Positions 39,625 to 48,757 of a stretch of DNA of 64,000 nt are shown here, piece after piece. The notes below the pieces were generated by a model. The model was not told the origin of the DNA. It worked only from the letters and a program-made list of their open reading frames with translations, and made no database searches. Location: the NCBI GenBank assembly GCA_016782225.1, contig JADDOW010000112.1, positions 21,922 through 85,921 of the forward strand, written 5' to 3'. How positions within the stretch are numbered: the first letter of the stretch is position 1; each line of letters begins with the position of its first letter. This DNA is from Nitrososphaeraceae archaeon (GTDB taxonomy: Archaea; Thermoproteota; Nitrososphaeria; Nitrososphaerales; Nitrososphaeraceae). Both the position numbers and the translations under genes were made by a program.

Positions 39625-41118
39625 TTGGAAAAAGAAATTAATTATCAAAAATTGAGAAAAGATGGTGGTAATAAATTAGAGTTTAAGAAAGAAAATCTAT
39701 TTTTACCAATTACAATTAACAAAAATAATCTTACGAATGTATTTTCACAAAATAAGGATTCTAAAAAAATTTTAGCAATAGTTATTGGGACAAAACCAGA
39801 CTTCTATAAGCAGGCTCCGCTGTTATTGGAAGCCAGAAGACAAAATCTGCCTGTTTTTGTGATCTCAACAGGCCAACACTATGATGATTTATTAAGCTAT
39901 GGTATCAAAGAATTCGGCTTAAGTGACTCAATTGTTTGTGATCTAAATATAAGAGGGGATTTAATGGAGAAATCAAGTGATTTAATTTTTAAATTTGGGA
40001 ATTTTGGACGACATCTTAAGAATAAATACCCTAATCAGCATATTCTGCCAATAGTTCACGGTGACACATTAGTAGCTGGGATGGCAACATTATCTTGGGT
40101 TTTTGGTTTGGGTCAAAAGGTAGGGCAAAACGAGGCCGGTTTACGCTCTATGAGTCCAAGAATATTAAAGACTATTAAAATTAATCAAATACCAAACAAG
40201 ATATTTTTAGAAAAGTTCTTTTTAGATCAACTAACTAATGATTGTTGGTTCTTGACTCGAGATGAACCATTTCCCGAACAAATCGATACATGGGTTTGCT
40301 CATCCGGTACAAAATTTTTTTTTGTTCCATCTAACCTTAACAGAGATCATTTAATAAGGGAGGGATATCCTGAAAACGATATTTATACGGTAGGTAATTC
40401 AGTAGTGGATGCAATAGATTTAAAGCGAAATAATAAGCCAAAAGAAAGCATATTTGATATTTATCCCATATTGGAATCAGGTAATTGGATTCGAATGGAT
40501 ATACATAGAAGGGAAAATTTGACATTCCATAGGTTTAATGCAATTATCGGGGGTTTGATTGACTTGATAACGAAAACTGAGTTTAAAGTTATTCTGATAT
40601 TGCTAAATGCAACCATTTCTGCTTTAAACAAATACAATCTATATTCAAAACTAAAAAACTTGGAAGAAAAATATCGTGAAAAATTCATTATTACGAATTT
40701 ATGGAAAGAATATGGTAATGTTGTAGAGTTTTTGGATAGTGGCAAATGTTGGGCAGAAGTTACTGATTCTGGATCGATGCAAGAAGAGTTATTATACTTT
40801 CCTAAAGTTTGCTCTTTTACAATTCGATTAAATACTGACAGACCTGAAACTATATTTGATGCAAGGGGAAATTTGTTGATCCCCCCAATTAGCAGGCATT
40901 GGTTTAAAGATATTATATCAATGATTTATGAAAAAAGAGAAGATTATGGATTTAATTTCAATAATAAAAAAAAGATATATGGAAAGCCTGGTGAAGTGTC
41001 AAAGAAAATAGTGGAAATACTTAAAAAGGAATTCGAAAATGATGAAAATAATTTTTTCCCTTGGTTGCATCAGCGATTTAATTATTGGAATGAGGAAGAT
41101 AAATTCGAATATTTATAG
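39625..41118 (+). CDS. UDP-N-acetylglucosamine 2-epimerase-like (WecB family)
   Basis: VIGTKPDFYKQAPLLLEARR, STGQHYDDLL, VHGDTLVAGMATL, MDIHRRENLTFHRF, VTDSGSMQEELLYF; TTG start. Confidence 0.85.
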   Translation: MEKEINYQKLRKDGGNKLEFKKENLFLPITINKNNLTNVFSQNKDSKKILAIVIGTKPDFYKQAPLLLEARRQNLPVFVISTGQHYDDLLSYGIKEFGLSDSIVCDLNIRGDLMEKSSDLIFKFGNFGRHLKNKYPNQHILPIVHGDTLVAGMATLSWVFGLGQKVGQNEAGLRSMSPRILKTIKINQIPNKIFLEKFFLDQLTNDCWFLTRDEPFPEQIDTWVCSSGTKFFFVPSNLNRDHLIREGYPENDIYTVGNSVVDAIDLKRNNKPKESIFDIYPILESGNWIRMDIHRRENLTFHRFNAIIGGLIDLITKTEFKVILILLNATISALNKYNLYSKLKNLEEKYREKFIITNLWKEYGNVVEFLDSGKCWAEVTDSGSMQEELLYFPKVCSFTIRLNTDRPETIFDARGNLLIPPISRHWFKDIISMIYEKREDYGFNFNNKKKIYGKPGEVSKKIVEILKKEFENDENNFFPWLHQRFNYWNEEDKFEYL

Positions 41119-41124
41119 AATAAT

Positions 41125-41159
41125 CTACCTTTTAAGATTTACTAAAACATAAAAGGTAG
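41125..41159 (+). terminator. Stem-loop after the galT-wecB-like cluster: CTACCTTTTA(N15)TAAAAGGTAG
   Basis: Perfect 10-bp inverted repeat 6 nt after the stop at 41118; terminator role inferred. Confidence 0.5.
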
Positions 41160-41357
41160 GTAAATTTATCTTAATTTTACCAATTTAAATAAAGAATTAT
41201 CTCATGCAGAGATGAATTTTTCAAATTTATAATAGTTAGGTTCCTTAATGATGTAAAATAAATATTTGCTATTGCCTATAAAATATGCATATTATATTCA
41301 CCAAATAATCGATATAGCAAAAGTTGTTTTCGTTAAAGAATCAAAATTGTAAATTTA

Positions 41358-41909
41358 TTATGCCCTCCACCAATCAAACCCAATGAATTTAATGCTTTTC
41401 CCTTCTAGTTCTACAATAGCCAATATGAATTGCTTTTTTACTGTAGTTGCAAGTCTCCCTGCTAAAACTATATCAACACCGGATATTTTTTGAGACGGTT
41501 TTAGCACTTTTACCAAGAATGGTGCATGATCAATTCCCGGGCCGTGGATATATACTGCAAAATCGCAGCCAAATTTTATTCCTGGGGACACAACATAGCC
41601 TTTATCTCTAAGATTTTCAAAAACAATGTATTTTACTTCGAAATCAGTATATTGTCGTTTACAGATATTAGTTATCTCTTTTAAAGAAATTTGTTTTCCA
41701 TTGTTTTTGATGATATTTAATTTATTGTTTACAAATAGATAATATCCCTCAATGAGATCAAGGACCAGTTGTGAATCGAAATCAAAACTTTTTGGTTTTG
41801 AAATACCTAATGGTTTACCGTAGTATCCTTCACTAAATAAGTCTCTAGATTCAATAATATCATGGATGAAAATCCGATTTTCTATTAGTTGACCAGTATA
41901 TTTAGCCAT
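41358..41909 (-). CDS. endA: tRNA-splicing endonuclease
   Basis: VFENLRDKGYVVSPGIKFGCDFAVYIHGPGIDHAPFLVKVL; catalytic Tyr/His/Lys context. Confidence 0.88.
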   Translation of the reverse strand: MAKYTGQLIENRIFIHDIIESRDLFSEGYYGKPLGISKPKSFDFDSQLVLDLIEGYYLFVNNKLNIIKNNGKQISLKEITNICKRQYTDFEVKYIVFENLRDKGYVVSPGIKFGCDFAVYIHGPGIDHAPFLVKVLKPSQKISGVDIVLAGRLATTVKKQFILAIVELEGKSIKFIGFDWWRA

Positions 41910-42139
41910 TAAATACCTAAATCTAAAATTGGAAATGAATTAGAGCACTTATTGCTTTTGTCCATCATTTCTTCTAACCCAATGAATGAACAAATAAAAT
42001 TAAGCCTTTTGATGTTATGATTTCTAATGCATTGATTGCAATTTCTTGACATTTGATACAATTCATTATATTTTATTTTTTGTGTTAGAATTGCTAATGC
42101 CATCGGATTTTCTGCTTTTATTGGTAAAAATTTTGACAT
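41909..42139 (-). CDS. small Cys-containing hypothetical protein, coupled to endA
   Basis: Stop TAA overlaps endA ATG (TAATG); NCNQCIRNH motif. Confidence 0.6.
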   Translation of the reverse strand: MSKFLPIKAENPMALAILTQKIKYNELYQMSRNCNQCIRNHNIKRLNFICSFIGLEEMMDKSNKCSNSFPILDLGI

Positions 42140-42173
42140 TTCATTTAATTAGGAAATTGCATTAACTATATGA

Positions 42174-42362
42174 TCACAAAACTTTTAGTGCCTTATTTAA
42201 AAGATCTAAATGTTCTTTTCTTGTTGTTTCTTCATTGTATATACAAATATCATGTGGGAATATTGCAAATCCTCCTGAACAATTCGTAAATCTGTCAATA
42301 TTATCTTTTAATGCTGCATTTGTTTTTCGTTTATCTGTAAATTCAATTTCTTCACTATTCAT
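42174..42362 (-). CDS. hypothetical 62-aa protein upstream in the endA cluster
   Basis: Compact co-directional arrangement; non-repetitive sequence. Confidence 0.5.
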   Translation of the reverse strand: MNSEEIEFTDKRKTNAALKDNIDRFTNCSGGFAIFPHDICIYNEETTRKEHLDLLNKALKVL

Positions 42363-42472
42363 CTATTCAATTTAAATTATATCATATTAATAATCCTTTT
42401 TTACAATGTCTTGCTTTTAATGGAATGGTGAATTAGCGGCATATTTTTATTTATTTAATGCTGTTTTAAATT

Positions 42473-43480
42473 TTAAGAATTTAAAAAACTCTCTTTTATT
42501 TCAATTAAATCCCTTAATACAGAACTTGCTGTTTCCATCCCGCCGGCCCCTCTCCCAATAATTGTTTGATCTCCTGAGTGTACTGATTTAAATGTAACTG
42601 CGTTCAATGTTCCATTAACACAAATGGGATCATCTGTTGATATGATGGATGGTTTTACATAAAGGTTTTTATCGTCACACTTTGCAATAAGTTTTATGTT
42701 TTTTCTATTTTTAATTGCATCATTGATATCATCGAGTTTGACATCTGCTATTCCTTTTTTATCAACATCTTTCATAGATACTTTGTAACCCATTATCCAA
42801 TTTGCCATTATCACTAGTTTAGCTGCAGCATCATCGCCGTCTATATCCAAGGATGATTCTGCTTCTGCAAAACCCTTTATCTTTGCATCATTGAATGCTT
42901 CATCAAAAGTAAAACCCTCTGTCATTTTGGTTAAAATATAATTTGTGGTGCCATTTAGGATTCCACTGAAGGAAGTTATTTTGTCACCTTTTAAGCAATG
43001 TTTAGCAAATTCTAGTACAGGGGTTCCGCCACCTACTGTACCACTAAACCGTAACATCACATTGTTATAGTCGGATAATTCTATTAATGACGGAAAAGAT
43101 AAAGCAAGCGGGCCTTTGTTTACGGTAATCACATTTTTATGTGTTCTCAATGCAGAAATTATGTGGGATAGCCCCGGTTCTCCGGAAATTAGATTTGTGG
43201 GTGTAAGTTCTAAAAATACTTCTGCGTCAATGTTCTCAATATAGTTTTCAAAATGTAATTTTTCTTCTGAATATTTGGCAACAGTTCCATACTTTTTTTT
43301 AACTATTAATAATTTTTCAAGGTCAAGGCCAGTTTGAGAGTAGGCTACACCATTGCTATCTGCACAAGCCACAATCCTTGGTTTTATGCCGTATTTTTTA
43401 TATAAAGACTCGGAACTATCAATTAATAATTTAACAAAGCTTTGACCTACAACTCCCATGCCACAAATAATTAATCTCAT
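42473..43480 (-). CDS. hom: homoserine dehydrogenase
   Basis: GMGVVGQSFVKLL, VTVNKGPLALSF, GTVGGGTPVLEFAKHCLKGDKITSFSGILNGTTNYILTKM. Confidence 0.95.
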   Translation of the reverse strand: MRLIICGMGVVGQSFVKLLIDSSESLYKKYGIKPRIVACADSNGVAYSQTGLDLEKLLIVKKKYGTVAKYSEEKLHFENYIENIDAEVFLELTPTNLISGEPGLSHIISALRTHKNVITVNKGPLALSFPSLIELSDYNNVMLRFSGTVGGGTPVLEFAKHCLKGDKITSFSGILNGTTNYILTKMTEGFTFDEAFNDAKIKGFAEAESSLDIDGDDAAAKLVIMANWIMGYKVSMKDVDKKGIADVKLDDINDAIKNRKNIKLIAKCDDKNLYVKPSIISTDDPICVNGTLNAVTFKSVHSGDQTIIGRGAGGMETASSVLRDLIEIKESFLNS

Positions 43481-43617
43481 TTAGTTTTCCTCCTTTTTTT
43501 TATAAATATTGTATATAATAAAATTTGTATTAACAAATATTTATCAACTGTTTTTTGCTAAACTCTAAAACAACTCATAACACATTAATTAATGATAATA
43601 AAGTAATATGATAAAGA

Positions 43618-44604
43618 ATGTTGTATCAGGCTGATGGTTCAGGTGAAATAGATCATAGTTTCCCCTCTGATAATAAATTAAATAATCATTTTGATGTTAT
43701 TATAATTGGATCAGGACCCGCAGGTTACACAGCTTCTATCTATACCTCTAGAGCTAAATTGAAGACGCTAATAATTACGGGTAGCTTGCCTGGCGGTCAG
43801 TTGATGACTACAAGTGAAGTAGAAAATTATCCTGGATTTCCAAATGGAATATTTGGCCCGGAATTAATGATAAATATGAAACAACAGTCTGAGCGATTTG
43901 GAACAGTGATGATAACTGATGAAGTTAAAAAAGTTAATTTTAATGTAAGACCTTTTGAGATTTATACTGAATCGTTAATGTATACTGCGGAAAGCGTATT
44001 GATTAGTACTGGTGCTACCCCAAGGAAACTTGGCATAGAACCCGAGCAAGCATTTGCAGGAAGGGGTATTTCTTATTGTGCTACTTGTGATGGACCTTTC
44101 TTTAAAGATCAACAAATTGTAGTTGTGGGTGGTGGAGACACGGCTTTGGAAGAAGCTAGTTTTTTAACCAAATTTGGAAAATCCGTTAAAATAATACATA
44201 GAAGAGATTATTTAAGAGCAAGCAAAATTTTGCAAGAAAGAGCTTTTGAAAACCCCAAGATAGAGTTTGTTTGGAATTCTAGTGTAGTGGATATAAAAGG
44301 GGATAAGAAAATATCGTCAATCATCGTCAAAGATAATAAAAACGGTGAGGAAAAAAAAATAAATGTTGGTGGCCTGTTCGTAGCCATAGGCCATGAACCA
44401 AATACCTCCATATTTAAAGGTCAAATAGATATGGATGACAAAGGATACGTTATCGTCAATAACTACACACAAACAAATGTTGAAGGTGTTTTTGCTTCTG
44501 GTGATGTACACGATCACAGGTATAGGCAGGCTATTACTGCTGCAGGATTTGGCTGTATGGCTGCATTAGATATCGAAAAATGGTTGGCCGAGAAAAAAAG
44601 CTAA
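43618..44604 (+). CDS. trxB: thioredoxin reductase
   Basis: IIGSGPAGYTASIYTSRA, SYCATCDGPFF redox motif, GVFASGDVHDHRYRQAITAAGFGC; TTG start. Confidence 0.95.
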   Translation: MLYQADGSGEIDHSFPSDNKLNNHFDVIIIGSGPAGYTASIYTSRAKLKTLIITGSLPGGQLMTTSEVENYPGFPNGIFGPELMINMKQQSERFGTVMITDEVKKVNFNVRPFEIYTESLMYTAESVLISTGATPRKLGIEPEQAFAGRGISYCATCDGPFFKDQQIVVVGGGDTALEEASFLTKFGKSVKIIHRRDYLRASKILQERAFENPKIEFVWNSSVVDIKGDKKISSIIVKDNKNGEEKKINVGGLFVAIGHEPNTSIFKGQIDMDDKGYVIVNNYTQTNVEGVFASGDVHDHRYRQAITAAGFGCMAALDIEKWLAEKKS

Positions 44605-44640
44605 TTCTTTAATTATTTATCGTCTTAATATGCAAATTTA

Positions 44641-45660
44641 TTAGTAGACCAGAGATGGCAACATAATGCAATTGTTTAAGTATTTAATGTACTCCTGTTC
44701 AGTAAACAAGTTTTGCTGAAGATAAAGGCTCTTGAATTTCCTTCCATCGTCAGCAAATATACCTACAAATACACCTTCATCCATGTCTTTTACATAATCC
44801 ATCATTGATGCCATTACAGCGCCTGAGGAAGGCCCTACCAGTATATTCTCTTTTTCTCTGAGCTCTTTTACCATTTGAAATGATTTTTCATTGGTTGCAG
44901 TATACCAATCATCAATTACTTTTTCTCTTCGCAAAAAGAGTTCGGGTTTAGACGATTCTTCAAAATTCCTTAACCCCTGCAATAAATGGTTTTGTTGAGC
45001 CTGAATAGCTATTACTTTCACTTTGTTATCCTTTTCTTTTAGATATGTTCCAATACCGGTGATTGTACCACCTGTTCCACATCCTGTAAAAAAATGGGTT
45101 ACTTTTCCTTGAGTTTGCTCCCAAATTTCTGGACCTGTACTTTGATAATGGGAAAGAAAATTTGAGTCGTTTTCATATTGGTTAGGCATATAGTAAATAT
45201 CTGGACGAGGTTTTGAAATTGCATACGCTAGTGCAATGCTTTGATCCGTTCCTGCTCCAACTCTTGGACACAAGTCGTCACTAGTTTCATGCAATGTTGC
45301 TCCTAATTTCCTTAAGATGTTTTTTGTTTCCTCACTTACTTTTTCTGGAATAACTATTTCTACCTTGTAGCCCAAGTTTGAGGCTATTCCAGTTAACGCA
45401 ATTCCAGTATTCCCTGAGGTGGGTTCAATGATTATACTTTTATCTCTTTTTAATAATTTTTTATCTTCTGCGTTTTTAATCATCCAATAGGATGCTCTAT
45501 CTTTTACGGAACCAAAAGGATTATACCATTCCAATTTCGCAAATATTTTTATTTTATCGGATGAAAAACTTTTAAGTTCTATTAAGGGCGTATTACCAAT
45601 CCTATCGAGTATTTTATTTTTATTGGACTCTGCAAAAGTTGTTGAGGTCATTTTGTTCAT
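44641..45660 (-). CDS. cysteine synthase family PLP enzyme
   Basis: IGNTPLIEL, WYNPFGSVKDRASYWM, EPTSGNTGIAL, GCGTGGTITGIGTYLKEK. Confidence 0.93.
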   Translation of the reverse strand: MNKMTSTTFAESNKNKILDRIGNTPLIELKSFSSDKIKIFAKLEWYNPFGSVKDRASYWMIKNAEDKKLLKRDKSIIIEPTSGNTGIALTGIASNLGYKVEIVIPEKVSEETKNILRKLGATLHETSDDLCPRVGAGTDQSIALAYAISKPRPDIYYMPNQYENDSNFLSHYQSTGPEIWEQTQGKVTHFFTGCGTGGTITGIGTYLKEKDNKVKVIAIQAQQNHLLQGLRNFEESSKPELFLRREKVIDDWYTATNEKSFQMVKELREKENILVGPSSGAVMASMMDYVKDMDEGVFVGIFADDGRKFKSLYLQQNLFTEQEYIKYLNNCIMLPSLVY

Positions 45661-45917
45661 TTTGCCTTTTTAATTGTAAACTCTAAATCCGTGTTATTTT
45701 TATTTAGTGAGATTAACTCATGCCCATTACGATTAACCCACCTTGAAATATCTTCCTCTGAATCTGGATCGTCGGATACAATTCGGAGCGTTTCGCCTTT
45801 TATCATTTTTTCTATTTCAATTTTTGTTCTAAATACTGGCTCAGGGCAATACAGTCCCCTTACGTCAATTGTTTTCATGCTGGATTTGCTATTATCATTA
45901 GAACCGGAAGACATCAT
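45657..45917 (-). CDS. TusA/SirA-family sulfurtransferase
   Basis: IDVRGLYCPEPVFRTKIEIEKMIKGETLRIVSDDPDSEEDISRW; ATGA overlap with cysteine synthase. Confidence 0.9.
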   Translation of the reverse strand: MMSSGSNDNSKSSMKTIDVRGLYCPEPVFRTKIEIEKMIKGETLRIVSDDPDSEEDISRWVNRNGHELISLNKNNTDLEFTIKKAK

Positions 45918-46310
45918 ATAATAAAAGACCTCTTTTATTAATTAAATGTTTATGTGGGTTTTCACTATACTTTCTTAATGAAGATTATACTAATTACCTA
46001 TCCTGAAATTTAGGTTGAAAAACTGAATCTTAATTAGAAAATAAAGCAATTATTACCTTTATGGCAAATTCTTACTCCAGGAAATTTCATTAATTTATTT
46101 ATAATTATTGGTATCTGTACAAAATAGACTAAAAAATCATAATTATAAATTATTTTTTATATGTATTGCATTTTATTGTTATTACTGTTTTAGCCATCAA
46201 CATCATTGTTTTTTCATATCATTTCTTACACATTAATATAAGTGACATATTGAAAGGTTTTTGCTTCAATAGCTTAATATTATGTAAATTAATGGAGAAA
46301 AGTTTGTCCT

Positions 46311-46976
46311 ATGCTTGTAATATTTGATGTAGAAGGAGTTTTATTGAATGCTGAATATCTTCCGGTATTAGCCAAGTTAATGGGACCTGAAAAAGAAAAA
46401 GAGATATGGGATATCACTAATAAAGGAATTCGCGGCGAAATTGATTGGGAAGAAGGACTTAAACAACGGGTCCATGCTTTACAAGGCATAGAGTATAATG
46501 ATGCGTATGAAATAGCTCAAAATCTTGAGATTATGCCTGGAGCAAAGCAACTTTGCTCATTTTTAAAAAAATCCGGGTGGAAAATGGTTGCGGTATCTGG
46601 TGGATTCACAATAATTACTGACAGATTAGTTAAAGAGTTGGAATTAGATAAAATCTATTCAAACAAGCTCATTTTCAACAATAACAAACTGGAGGGTGTC
46701 GATATTACCGTTACTTCAGATAAATCCCTATCCGTAAAATCCTTTATTGACGAGAATGGCTTTACCAAAGATGAGGTTGTTGTTGTTGTAGATGGAGCAA
46801 ATGATTTGAAACTTTTCAATCTGTCTTCTTTTACTGTTGGATTCTGTCCTGTTGACATAGTGAGAAAAAAAGCTAGTTTTGTTATCGATAATAAAAACTT
46901 GGCAGAGTTGATTCCTATCTTTGTAGACCGATTCGAAAATAAGTTAAAACAAATAAACTATGAAGGTGGGTGTTGA
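46311..46976 (+). CDS. HAD phosphatase, phosphoserine phosphatase-like (SerB)
   Basis: FDVEGVLLNAEYLP, VAVSGGFTIITDRL, VVVVDGANDLKLF. Confidence 0.82.
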   Translation: MLVIFDVEGVLLNAEYLPVLAKLMGPEKEKEIWDITNKGIRGEIDWEEGLKQRVHALQGIEYNDAYEIAQNLEIMPGAKQLCSFLKKSGWKMVAVSGGFTIITDRLVKELELDKIYSNKLIFNNNKLEGVDITVTSDKSLSVKSFIDENGFTKDEVVVVVDGANDLKLFNLSSFTVGFCPVDIVRKKASFVIDNKNLAELIPIFVDRFENKLKQINYEGGC

Positions 46977-47751
46977 TTCTTTAACAATAACAATCATTCC
47001 ACTAAAAATAAATAAAAATGTTGAAAAAAATGACAATGTTGCTAGCCTGATTCTTGAGTCGGTGAATTCGGATAGTCTTCAAATTAAAGATGATGATATT
47101 ATTGTAATTGCTCAAAAAATAATTTCTAAATCTGAAGGCCGAATATGCTATTTGGATAATGTTGTCCCGTCAAAGGAGGCGTTAGGTGTATCTGCCATTC
47201 ACGAAAAAGATCCCCGTCTAATAGAATTAATTCTCAGGGAATCGATAGATATAGTCAAAGTGACAAACAAAAATTTAATAGTAGAGACAAAACATGGTTT
47301 TATTTGTGCAAATGCTGGAATAGATCAGAGCAATGTTTCTGTTGACTCTGATGCTGTTTTACTATTACCTGAAGACCCAGATGAATCCGCAAGAAAAATT
47401 AAAAATTATATTCACCATGAGCTTAAAAAAAATGTTTCAGTAATAATTTCAGATACCTTTGGTCGTCCATTTAGAAAAGGTCAAACCAATGTTGCCATTG
47501 GTGTTGCTGGAATTTGCCCAATAAAAAGCTATATTGGGATGACTGATACATTTGGTAAAGTTTTAAAGGTAACCGAAATAGCAATTGTAGATGAATTAGC
47601 ATCTGCTGCAGAACTTGTAATGGGAAAAACCCTGGAAGTTCCAGCTGCCATTATAAGAGGATATGAATACCAGCCATTAGATTTAGGTGATGCAGGCGTT
47701 TCAATAAAATCTATTTTTAGGGAAAAATCTCAGGATTTGTTTCGAAGTTAA
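46960..47751 (+). CDS. cofE: coenzyme F420-0:L-glutamate ligase
   Basis: VIAQKIISKSEGR, NAGIDQSNV, SDTFGRPFRKGQTNVAIGVAGI, DELASAAELVMGK. Confidence 0.93.
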   Translation: MKVGVDSLTITIIPLKINKNVEKNDNVASLILESVNSDSLQIKDDDIIVIAQKIISKSEGRICYLDNVVPSKEALGVSAIHEKDPRLIELILRESIDIVKVTNKNLIVETKHGFICANAGIDQSNVSVDSDAVLLLPEDPDESARKIKNYIHHELKKNVSVIISDTFGRPFRKGQTNVAIGVAGICPIKSYIGMTDTFGKVLKVTEIAIVDELASAAELVMGKTLEVPAAIIRGYEYQPLDLGDAGVSIKSIFREKSQDLFRS

Positions 47752-47793
47752 AATGGTGTTTGTCTGAATATTGCAAAATAATTTATCTCCTGG

Positions 47794-48747
47794 GTGTCTT
47801 TATTTGTGTGGATGGATATTGTTGATAACATACTTTTAGGAGATAAAAGATCTATTGCTCGTTCTATTTCCATAATAGATGATAACGACCCTAAATCTTA
47901 TGAGATTTTAAAAAAAATATACAACAAAACAGGCAGTGCTATTACAATCGGATTTACTGGTCCGGGTGGTGCAGGCAAAAGTACCTTAATTGGAAAACTA
48001 ATCCCATATTTTAAAAGCATGGGATACAAGATCGCCATATTGGCAGTAGATCCTACTAGTCCTATTACGGGGGGTGCAATCCTAGGGGACAGGGTTAGGA
48101 TGCAATCAACTATGGATGACGAAGAAGTATTCATGAGAAGCTTTGGCTCCAGAGGAACAATGGGTGGTATCTCAAAATCATTAAGGAATGCGATTAGGAT
48201 TCTTGATGCCGCTGGATTTACCCTTATATTGGTTGAAAGCGTAGGGGCCGGTCAATTAGAGGTTGAGATTTCAAAAGTTGTTAATTTAACAACGGTTGTA
48301 TTTAATCCAAATACTGGCGATTCTGTTCAGGCAGTAAAAGCAGGGCTAACTGAAATAGGCGACATATACATAGTTAACAAATCCGATATGGAAGGATCTG
48401 GCACATTATATTTATCATTGTTAGATTTAATTGGAGAAACTCCTAGAAAGCCTTTGATTGTAAAAACTTCGACCAAAACAGGTGAAGGATTACAGGAACT
48501 ATGCTTGAAAATTAATAGTATGATAAAAAATGATGAGTGGGTTTTAAAACAAAAACAAAAACAAAAACAAATTCTTCGAGATGAGTTAAAGGAAATGGTT
48601 TTAGAAAAAGGTAAACAAAAAACACTGGAGCTTTTCACGAGCAGGAGTCAAGAAATTAACGATTTACTTGACTCGATGCTAAAAAAAATTAAAGATCCTT
48701 ACACGGTGGCTGAAGAATTATCTTTATTAATATTTTCAAATAAATAG
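47794..48747 (+). CDS. meaB: methylmalonyl-CoA mutase-associated GTPase MeaB/ArgK (start may be 47806/47812)
   Basis: GFTGPGGAGKSTLIGKL, DPTSPITGGAILGDRVRM, FMRSFGSRGTMGGISKS. Confidence 0.93.
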   Translation: MSLFVWMDIVDNILLGDKRSIARSISIIDDNDPKSYEILKKIYNKTGSAITIGFTGPGGAGKSTLIGKLIPYFKSMGYKIAILAVDPTSPITGGAILGDRVRMQSTMDDEEVFMRSFGSRGTMGGISKSLRNAIRILDAAGFTLILVESVGAGQLEVEISKVVNLTTVVFNPNTGDSVQAVKAGLTEIGDIYIVNKSDMEGSGTLYLSLLDLIGETPRKPLIVKTSTKTGEGLQELCLKINSMIKNDEWVLKQKQKQKQILRDELKEMVLEKGKQKTLELFTSRSQEINDLLDSMLKKIKDPYTVAEELSLLIFSNK

Positions 48748-48757
48748 GTAGTAGAGT

